Assembly: GCF_030272615.1 (NCBI RefSeq)
Contig: NC_081414.1
Location: 54,054,636-54,118,635 of the forward strand
Length of the DNA stretch: 64,000 bases
Source of the DNA: Cryptomeria japonica
Taxonomy: Eukaryota > Streptophyta > Pinopsida > Cupressales > Cupressaceae
Reading direction: 5' to 3'
Shown here: positions 56,261 through 64,000 of the stretch, one piece after another
Layout: each line of letters starts with the position of its first letter
Numbering within the stretch: the first letter of the stretch is position 1
The notes under the pieces: model-generated
Databases searched by the model: none
What the model saw: only the letters and a program-made list of their open reading frames with translations
Told to the model about the DNA's origin: nothing
Made by a program: the position numbers and the translations under genes

Positions 56261-57490
56261 TGTCTCATTGATTGCCAAACCCTCAATGAAATTTTCTTCA
56301 ATTTGATGAAGAGACTCCTGTCGGTGGAGTGCTACTCTATTCTGCCAGTGGAGTGTTGCTTGGTTCTACCAGTGGAGTAGTATTCCTATCCACATTCAGT
56401 TTTGATTTCCTAATCCATTGTTTTGAAAATTCTTGCTTAACTTCTTCAACCTTTTCCATTCCTTTCAAACTAGGACCTTTGTTGTCTGCCGGTGATCCTT
56501 TACTTCTACAAAATTTAGCAATATGCCCAATTTTGTTACATGCATAGAAAGTCACATTATTCTTCTGAATAGATTTCCCATAACCTATGCTAGTTTGTGT
56601 TCTACATTGATTAGATAGGGGTCCAAATCTTCCACAAACATAACATCTCACATTCATTCTACAATTCTCAGAGTTATGACCAACTTTGTTGCATTTTGAA
56701 CATTGATCAGTGGGGGTGTTGATATTCTGATAATTTCTAGATCTACATTGATTTGCTCTATGACCATACTTGTTACAGTTAAAGCATTTTCCATTGAATT
56801 AATAAGCAGTAGGTTGTCTTACCAGTTTTCTATGATCCTGTGTGTTTGCAGTACCAGATCTTTCACCAATTTCAAAGCCAATTCCACAAGTGTCACCTTA
56901 GGTTTTTGATTCTTCAGCAAGTTACCAAGTTCTTATGAGCTTTTCTTGAATTTCTCTTTATGTTGATTTGCAGTATCTAGTTCTCTTTCTAAGATTTCTT
57001 TCTATCTCATCATTTCATTTGAGTCATTCTGAGTGTGCATTAGATCTGTCTTCCACAAATCATTTTCATAACTGAGTCTTGTGTTTTCATTTGCAGCATC
57101 ACTTAGTCTTCTAGTCATATCTTCTTCATTCTTCTTTCTATCTTCAATTTCTTTACAAAATCTCATAGTCATATCCTACATCTCATTCTTTGTTGTCATG
57201 TTCTCTTGTTTCAACTTGTTTATCATATCATTAAGAGTTTCTTTTTCATCATTCTCATTTTGCATCTTTTCACAAAGTTCTCTTCTCTTGTTTCTTGAAA
57301 TAGTAAGATTTTCTTGAAGTTCTTGAATAATATCCTGAGCAGCCTTTAGATCATCTTCAAGTTTGATATTTTTAAATTTTTCTGCATCATAGTCTGAGAG
57401 AGCTCCTTCAAGTTGCTTCATCAAGTTTTCCATCTCTACCGGTGTCAAGATCTTCCTCAAGTTGTTAGGCTTCTCAAAATAGAGGACCAA
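56261..57490 (-). pseudogene. Accessory ORF1 of element K: coiled coil and four zinc knuckles
   Basis: Starts beside the primer-binding site. The coiled coil reads EMENLMKQLEGALSDYDAEK and IIQELQENLTISRNKRRELC, with more helical pieces to about 56930. The zinc-knuckle array lies between about 56800 and 56500: CFNCNKYGHRANQC and CSKCNKVGHNSENC are intact, the third, CYVCGRFGPLSNQC, has lost its His, and the fourth, FYACNKIGHIAKFC, its first Cys. A charged tail ends near 56335. The matching positions in H carry different lesions, so all four knuckles were intact in the ancestor. Frames change at least once between coil and knuckles. Confidence 0.83.
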
Positions 57491-57502
57491 GCTCTGATAC
57501 CA
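57491..57502 (-). promoter_or_regulatory. Primer-binding site of element K
   Basis: TGGTATCAGAGC on the minus strand, two bases from the LTR. It is identical to those of C and D. Confidence 0.93.
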
Positions 57503-57504
57503 AT

Positions 57505-58305
57505 TGTTAGGATTCCCACACATACTGAGAGGGGGGGGGGATCAATCAGTATCTAACCGGTATATTAAATTTCTTAACTTAAAACATGAAAAACATATTA
57601 ATACTGTGTACTGATAAGTAGAAAGTATTGCAATAATCAGAGATAAAAACAACCACATGAAAAAGATACCTTAACACAAGGATTTAACAAGGAAACCTGG
57701 TGTGGGAAAAACCTCGGTGGGATTTGTGACCCACAATATTCACTTACTAGCCAATAAGAGAATATTACTGCTACAAGAGGGGCCTACACATGTAGGAAGG
57801 CCAACTGCCTAGAGCTCACTGCTCCAATAGAAAATAGGAAGTCTCAATGACTTACAAAGTGGATTATATAAATCCAATGTCTTGTACTACTTCAAAATAA
57901 CATCTATAATTCCAGATCCAATACTGGTTTCTTCTTTTCTTCTTACATAAACCGTTAACCTATAATTCACATAATAGGTCTACCTTATTTCACCTAATTA
58001 CATTCATCTTCCTTTCTTTCAAATGTTCTACAATGATCTCTCTTATATAAGAGTCATTTTACAACTTGCCAAGTCGGCTTACAATGATTTTACAAATAAT
58101 AAACAAAATATATTACAACAAAAATCCTATCGGCCTCTGTGCCGGTATGCTACCTTTCACTGCCAGTGACCTGAGTGCCAGTGTAGAGTCTGATCTTGCT
58201 TGTGCCGGTGGAATGCCTTGCTGGTGTCATAGGATTGTAAGGTTGCCATCATGACAAAACCTTCAATCACCTACAATGTCTCATTGGAGTGTGCATATGC
58301 CAACA
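57505..58305 (-). repeat. 5' LTR of element K
   Basis: 801-bp LTR, TGTTAGGATT to ATGCCAACA, with a G10 tract at 57531-57540. The target duplication CTGAG follows at 58306-58310. Confidence 0.94.
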
Positions 58306-58310
58306 CTGAG
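58306..58310. repeat. Target-site duplication of element K, right copy
   Basis: CTGAG, matching 51722-51726. Confidence 0.93.
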
Positions 58311-59074
58311 AACCCATCCATCATAGACAATAGGTCACAACTAGTCACTTTTTGCAGCATAGCTTCCATATTAGGAGAAGAGTAATTATCTTTCAAGGAA
58401 GCAACATTTAGGTTACTAAAGTCCACACAGAGTCTAATGTCCCCATTCTTTTTTCTGTCCGGGACCAAATTTGAGACCCATGATGAATGTCTTATAGGCT
58501 TAATAATTCCCCCTTCCCTTAACTTGGTTAGTTCTTGTGGCATTTTAGATTCTAACAGGGGGTTGATGGGTCTTTGTTTTTGTCTGAAAGGCTTAGCATC
58601 TAGAAGCAGAGGGACTTCATGTTGAAAAATATCCTATCTATATGCCTTCAGATCTTCATAAGACCAAGCAAAGACATGCTTATATTTCTTTAATAAATTA
58701 ATAATATATACCAACTTAGGGGATATTTTTGTCCCCAAGTTTACTTCCTCTAGTTCTTCTAACTTAGTGGTTGATTGCTGGTGTAGATGACTATCACTGT
58801 AACTAAACATACCTTCTAGTTCTACCAACCCTTTAGGTATTTGATTAGTTTCTAATTGAACTAAGTCATTTCCAAACACAGTTTCTCTATTTTCAACTAC
58901 GTCCACCAAGGCATTGCAGTCAATTTTTTGTCCATCATAGTCATCAATGCATTGTATAAACCTGAGAATATTTTCATCATCAGCAAACACTTGCCAATTA
59001 TATACATTGTCAGGAATGGTAGGCCTAGATTTCACCTCAACTATGGATATACTGGTTAGTGTTGCATCATCATT
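58311..59074 (-). pseudogene. Gypsy reverse transcriptase, N-terminal part, with linker (element I)
   Basis: The linker reads YIINLLKKYKHVFAWSYEDL, the usual lead-in to gypsy RT. After a stop at about 58634 the RT begins: LTKLREGGIIKPIRHSSWVS, LVPDRKKNGDIRLCVDFSNL and CDLLSMMDGFS, where the first catalytic Asp is present (MMDGFS). The frame is broken at 58310 by element K and resumes at 51721. The linker lies directly behind an RNase H domain, which is unusual. Confidence 0.92.
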
Positions 59075-59690
59075 TTTTAATGCAACATTTGCTAAGAAAT
59101 CTACCATGATATTCTTGGATCTTTCTATCTAATTTATAGAGAATGCACTAAAATTCTCAATCACATCCCATACTGCATGCTTGTATCTTTTCAATCTATC
59201 ATTCTTAGATGCATACTTAGCTCTAACTTGAGAAACAACCAATTCTGAGTCTCCTAACACTTTTAACAACTGAATGCCATGCCTTTTCACAACTTCAAGT
59301 CCCAATAGCAAGGCTTCATATATAGCAATATTATTTGTACACTAAAAGGCTAGCAAGAAGGAATACTTGAAAGTTATACCTGATGGGGATACAAAGAGAA
59401 ATCCTACTCCAGATCCCTCTTTTGAACAAGCACCATCAAAATACATGTGCCACAAATCATGCTGTTGGGATTCCAATTCAGTCACAATAGAATCAGTATT
59501 CTTCAATTGAGGCAAGATTGGTTGTATTCTAAAATTGTCAAGATCTACATCAATCATACAATTCAGCATACTAGGGTTTACTTTCTCAATCACCCTAGGG
59601 GCATGTGGTTCTCTATACAATTTAACATGGCTTTCATTAATAGAGATAGTAACATATGATAGATCCAACTGAACATTTCCACCCACTGTT
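59075..59690 (-). pseudogene. RNase H domain located between protease and RT (element I)
   Basis: After a lead of about 80 residues (MGGNVQLDLSYVTISINESH at 59686), a type I RNase H fold is clear: WHMYFDGACSKEGSGVGFLF with the first Asp at 59435-59437, NNIAIYEALLLGLEVVKRHG with the Glu, LLKVLGDSELVVSQVRAKYA with the second Asp, and ERSKNIMVDFLANVALKNDD with the last Asp. All four catalytic positions are kept, in spite of two stops (near 59342 and 59130). It resembles the second RNase H known from Tat elements, which I expect after the gypsy RNase H; here it precedes RT. The frame is the same as that of the protease and RT. Confidence 0.88.
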
Positions 59691-59990
59691 GCAGCCCACT
59701 ATCTAGACAACAACATGCCATAGTGAGGTTTAGTGTTAGTTACAATGACATCCATCTTGTATGTTGCTTCAGGGAAGGCTTCTATTTTTACTTCAACATA
59801 TTTCATTGTACCTATCACTGGCACTTCTCTATTATCCATAGCATAACATTTCCCATACACTATACTCACTGACAATCCTAATTCTTTTATGACACCATAA
59901 GGCATTACATTTGCAGCTGCACCAGAATCTATCATACAATTTTTAATTAACCAGTTATTTACTAATAAAGTAACATAGAAAGGATCAACC
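59691..59990 (-). pseudogene. Gypsy aspartic protease (element I)
   Basis: Retropepsin that processes the polyprotein. The active-site block reads CMIDSGAAANVMPYGVIKEL at about 59941-59880 (Asp-Ser-Gly), followed by YVEVKIEAFPEATYKMDVIV and PHYGMLLSR. A stop at 59696-59698 follows the domain. It is in frame with gag upstream and the RNase H downstream. Confidence 0.9.
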
Positions 59991-62818
59991 TATGAGGGTT
60001 CTTGTGTAATAATTGTTCCAACATATACCTCTAGGGTTTGTAGCTCCTGATCCTTTTCATCCTTAGTTGAACTAGAAGGTAAAGTTGTGTTACTGTCAGG
60101 TATCTTAGAAAACAAAGATAGAGCAACTTCTCTATGTTCCTTTAGTTTTAATAATTCTATCAATGGGACAGTAACCTTCATCTGGGTGAGAGCCTGAGTC
60201 ATATCAAATGTGGAATTATTATTCAAATCAGTAGTAGCTATAGGTTTCTCTATCTTAGGCTGACTTGCCTTCTTTATTGCAGCAATTCCTTGTATATCAC
60301 CAGCAGCCTTATCATCCATAGTTTTAGCTATATCCTTTAATTTATCATTTCCCTTTTTACTTTCTTGGGGTAGGGTATCTTTACTTGCTGCTTTCTTCTA
60401 AGATATCTCTTTTAGAAACATTGAACCAGGTTCACCTTGGTCCCCATCCTTCTTAGTACTTCTCAAATTGTAGTTGTGCTTGGCTTTGGCTATGGCAGCC
60501 TTAGTGAGATTTCTTGCTTCTTCATCACTGGGTCTTCTGAGATGAACTTCTTCATCTTCAATTGTTACCACATTCATAGTGGGATGCCAATCAAGTGACA
60601 ACTGTCCTTGGTAAGACCTTTTACTATTCAGCACATCACATTCACTAAGTTCACTTTGTAATGACTCATCATCACTTTCTATAATATTTTCAAACATATT
60701 TATGTCAGGCTCAGCCTCTTGTCTCATGGATTCTTCAAGGGATTGAGCTACAACACACTCATGAGGAGAATGTGGCCCATCACAAGCCATGCACCAAGGA
60801 GTATTCTCCATGTTATGAACATTTCCTCCTTTTAAAGGATCTAGGGTATCTTGGTTCTGAGTATTCTTTGGCTTCTCATTTTGAGGCTTGCCATCCTTCC
60901 AAGTAGTATTATAAGGCATGTCATGCAACCTAGGAGGTCTATCTTGCCAATTATAATGAGGCTTATCATTAATACTTACCTTGGCAGTAAGATCCTTCAT
61001 AACAATCACTAATTTCTCTATTTTGTCTTCTTCTTTAGAAACTTTATTAGGTTGTTGTTTTGATTCTTGCAATAGCCTACAATCATTTCTTCTCCCTATT
61101 TTCCCAGATGCTTTCCTATTACTCTCCACATTAATGGCAATTCTAAATGCATCTCTCAGGCTATGCGGATTTTTATCTCTTAGAATATAGGCCATTTTAG
61201 AATCAAAGGCATTGTAATAAGTATTCAGGCACATATTGTCATCTAACCTCATTACCTAATATAACCTATGCATTGCTTTCTAAAATCTGGCATTAAAATC
61301 TATGACAATTTAATTGTCAGACTTTCTGATATTGTTGAACTCATTGAGCATGAAGCTCACATTAGTCTTGTCACCATATTGTTCCTGAAAGCAATTTTTA
61401 AAACCTTCGCAAGACCTAATGCTATTCACAAGAAGACCTCTATACTAGTCCCCTGCATCATCTATTAAAGACTATACAAACAATTTCATGATGACATCTT
61501 CATCTACAATTACATAGTCATTTATTCAGTCACCAAAAGATTTTAAGTGCTCTTCTGCACTGATTGCATTATTCCCAACAAATTTGTGAAGTCTATCTCT
61601 CAATTCAATAGGAACATGGTTGGGGTACCCTGGGATTCCATTAAAAAAGAGCTTCCTATAAAGTTCTACGTTAATAGGTCTTCTCTGGAATTGGTTAGCA
61701 ACAAGGTTTTTTCCCATGTTCATTCTTACATTGGGGATTTGAGTCATAGAGATCTGATTACTTTGGTTAGTAACAGGGGCTTGATTGGCTGTGGTAGTGC
61801 TAATAGGTAGAGTTGGTTGAATTTTAACAGGAGGGAGTGAAGATTACTGAGGAGTGGGTTTATTTAGATTTACTAAAGGAAACATGATAAGAGGAGCCTT
61901 CAGATAACTAATCTTTCTCTTAACTTCTTGATTAGCTACTTCTAATTCAGATTTCTCTAATTCCATTTGAAAATCTTCTTTCTCTTTCCTCATCCTTTCC
62001 ATCTCTCTTTCATGTCCAGATAACATGTGAGAGATCTCAATTGTAGACTTAGATCCAGACCCACCTTCCATGCATTTCTGCTTTCCTTTGTCAACATCAT
62101 TTTTAACATGTTGTGGGTCACTAAGAACTTCTCTTCTTGGTTGCACTATTGACTTGTATGTAGGTTTATTCTTGGGAACTAAAATTTCTCTAATCACTGG
62201 ACCTTCATCCTCACTCTTGGCCTTTTCTTGGGCAAGTAACTCAAGGTCAGCAATTTGTCTTAGGATCCTGTCTCTCTCCATCAATTTTGCCTTTACTTCT
62301 CTCTCTTTATTTGCTTCCTTTTGTACTCTTAAGGAAATTAAATGATGTACTCTTCTATTCAAGTCCTCTATTTCTTGGGATACCTTATCTTCATTAGGGA
62401 ATATTTCTTCAGAGTTTGATATATTGACTTGGTCAATATCAATTAAACTGATGTTTCCATCAATTGTCCTAGGTACAAAATCTCTCTTAATATTTGAACT
62501 ACTTCTATCTTTCCCAAAAAAAATAGCATGGGAGATCCCCTGATTTGAAACTTGAACATCTTCTATATTCCAAAACAAACCAAAATGGAAACCTAAAATA
62601 TCATGTTCAGATTTGTAGGAAGAAGAATTAGAATTTTCATAAACTAGTCTCTTAGATGACTTACTCGTATTGATGCTTTTTTGTACCCAAGCAGCATTAG
62701 ATGGCTCGTGTACAACTGATCTTTTCTGACCTCTCTGTGATTGTTAAGGTAGTCCCGCTTGCAATGTCTCATGAGGATGCTTCTTCATGAAAGACCTAGT
62801 GTTCCTTCCTCTCTACAT
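59991..62818 (-). pseudogene. Gypsy gag with zinc knuckle (element I)
   Basis: The start is at about 62818, with a stop as second codon. The N-terminal part contains SVVHEPSNAAWVQKSINTS, then a charged coiled coil (REVKAKLMERDRILRQIADL; EREMERMRKEKEDFQMELEK). The Gag core follows with FFNGIPGYPNHVPIELRDRL, AEEHLKSFGD and SLRDAFRIAINVESNRKASG, and a knuckle CMACDGPHSPHEC near 60790-60750 with shorter spacing than the standard. The linker to the protease is rich in Lys, Glu and Ser. All pieces lie in one frame. Stops occur near 62745, 61845, 61525, 61450, 61305, 61270, 61255, 60397 and 59990, several of them TGG-to-TGA/TAG type changes. Confidence 0.85.
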
Positions 62819-63081
62819 TATTCTAGTTTTCTAAAAGAATTTCACTTATTTAAAATGACTGGTTATATTTGTCAGAGTTGCCACCCATAAAGACTATGGG
62901 AAATAAGAAAACAAGCTTCAGACAAAAAACTTGCCAATTTTTTAGAACAAAAATCACAAAGATTTTCAAAGAGACAGATAACACAAATCAGAGATCAACC
63001 AATTTTCCATAACACAGATATCCGAACAACTTCTAAACTAATTCAGGCACCAATCTATGACATAGATACACACTATGACTC

Positions 63082-63099
63082 TCCCCAGTAGAGTCACCA
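63082..63099 (-). promoter_or_regulatory. Primer-binding site of element I
   Basis: TGGTGACTCTACTGGGGA on the minus strand, four bases from the 5' LTR. It resembles the site of Ogre/Tat elements, which I remember as complementary to an Arg tRNA. The tRNA identity is from memory. Confidence 0.75.
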
Positions 63100-63103
63100 C
63101 TTT

Positions 63104-64000
63104 TGTTAGTCTCAAATTCTGATTCCCTCTTATCCCCTGTAAGAAAATGAATAACTCTGTCTGCAAATGAAGAGATCAAGGAAAAAGAAATCTTAGAGTA
63201 ACATATGACAAGGTTTCGAGAACCTTCTACACTTTGGACTTATCCAAAGTTTAGGCGGGTATACCTTTTGTGAATAATTTCACACTTTAAAATGAGATCC
63301 ATAGTAAACCAGTGTCCAAAAACTAGTGGATTTTATCGCCTCAACATAAACTGAAATAATAAAGGAAAACTTATGCTCATTTTCAGTATTGATCCTCAAG
63401 AGATGTAGAAAGAAAACTACAACTGATACTAGTGCCTTGACTAGGCTACAGAGTCATCTAAATTAAATAAGGATTTCACAATTAAACATCCCCATACATC
63501 TCATCACTTCAGCTTCTATTAACCCTATACATGCTTGACATATATAAGAGTTCTTTCTTGTTAAACTAAACAGTGTTTATCAAATTCAAAGCTTCAAACA
63601 AAGTAACCTACTCGCAAAGATATTTCATGCATATTTAATTCCCCTCCTAAAGAGAAAAGCTAAGAAACATATCCATAAAGATTGCATTACAATCAATTCT
63701 TAGTTGAATAACCCTAGATTACTCAAATGAAACCAGTAAATTACTGAAAGTACACCAAAAGACAACACATGTTTAGGCTCAAAAGTTTCTGATATGTATA
63801 TTGATATTCATTTTGAAAAAATCTTACATAATTCAAAGTATTCTTTGTAATAACTAGAAAAACCCAGATATATTTCTGTAGAGTTTCTTTACAAAATTCT
63901 TGTGATCATTTTTTTTACTAGTCTCGGTATCCATTTATAACATTATGGATGCTTACAAGCTTCGAACATTCCTAAGAAAATTTGTTACAAACCGCGATAC
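63104..64000 (-). repeat. 5' LTR of element I, cut by window end
   Basis: Starts TGTTAGTC and matches 38042 to about 38940 with a few percent differences. By comparison with the other copy, it should end a few tens of bases beyond the window. Confidence 0.9.

Larger units (their letters stand above)
51727..58305 (-). mobile_element. Non-autonomous LTR element K, pol-less, nested in element I
   Basis: Element of 6579 bp with LTRs of 805 and 801 bp, target duplication CTGAG, a primer-binding site for initiator Met tRNA at 57491-57502 and a polypurine tract at 52532-52543. It carries two accessory frames and no protease, integrase, RT or RNase H. It is a sister of element H (opposite strand) and shares its conserved ORF2 domain with D. 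Its LTR copies differ by a few percent by eye. Confidence 0.93.
38042..64000 (-). mobile_element. Giant Tat-like Ty3/gypsy element I, runs past the window end (carries nested element K)
   Basis: Minus-strand element. The 3' LTR starts at 38042 and the 5' LTR starts at 63104 and leaves the window. Without element K (6584 bases including one target duplication), at least 19.4 kb belong to I. From 62818 down, gag, zinc knuckle, protease, an RNase H, RT, a gypsy RNase H and integrase follow one another, all in a single frame up to one shift near 49925. Downstream of integrase come three accessory reading frames. The primer-binding site resembles that of Ogre/Tat elements. About twenty in-frame stops make the copy inactive. 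The outer target duplication cannot be checked because the right end is missing. Confidence 0.88.

Noticed and set aside
57491-57523. Start codon of K ORF1 inside the 5' LTR, reading through the primer-binding site
   Set aside because: The ATG exists only in this LTR copy. The other K LTR and the H LTR have ATC at that place, so it is probably a chance mutation.

Overview
The window looks like repeat-packed nuclear DNA from a land plant with a large genome. A gymnosperm is plausible, but the sequence alone cannot decide it. I see no intact host gene, tRNA, rRNA or CRISPR array. Nearly everything is LTR retrotransposon in several nested layers, decayed by in-frame stops and small frameshifts, plus two remnants of plant-mobile-domain (PMD) genes and several tandem repeats.

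Layout. Bases 1-3115 (+) are the end of a Tat-like Ty3/gypsy pol (element A: RT, RNase H, second RNase H, integrase), followed by a probable LTR and minisatellites to 5.3 kb. A PMD fragment (+) lies at 5.4-5.95 kb, then a gag-protease gypsy remnant on the minus strand (element B, 6.03-8.41 kb) with its leader. Element C (9866-23647, minus) is a Ty1/copia element with both LTRs and the target-site duplication (TSD) CTTCC. Its gag is split by element D (15517-21645, minus, TSD CTTGT), a pol-less LTR element. A second PMD gene (minus, 24.9-26.28 kb) is cut by element G (26279-34117, plus, TSD ACATG), a gypsy gag-protease element without RT or integrase. Eight bases further lies element H (34131-38041, plus), a pol-less element interrupted by element I. 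Element I (38042 to beyond 64000, minus) is a very large Tat-like gypsy element of at least 19.4 kb of its own sequence. Its reverse transcriptase gene is in turn cut by element K (51727-58305, minus, TSD CTGAG), from the same family as H.

How the parts relate. C carries a complete set of copia domains. D, H and K have no recognisable pol, yet D and K carry the same initiator-Met-tRNA primer-binding site and almost the same polypurine tract as C (H shows the primer site; its polypurine tract lies outside the window). They therefore look like passengers of copia machinery. In place of gag-pol they encode a coiled-coil protein (in H and K with four zinc knuckles) and a conserved globular domain of unknown function followed by a long charged tail. 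Element I carries three further open reading frames between integrase and the 3' LTR, two of them apparently diverged tandem copies. Its polyprotein also has an unusual order, with an RNase H domain lying between protease and reverse transcriptase, whereas element A has the usual order.

The most interesting signals are this unexplained accessory protein family on pol-less elements, the domain order and accessory block of element I, and a poly-C loop hairpin conserved at the LTR end beside the primer-binding site in D, H and K. All TSDs, LTR ends, primer sites and polypurine tracts given were read directly from the bases. Family names rest on motif recognition without a database search.
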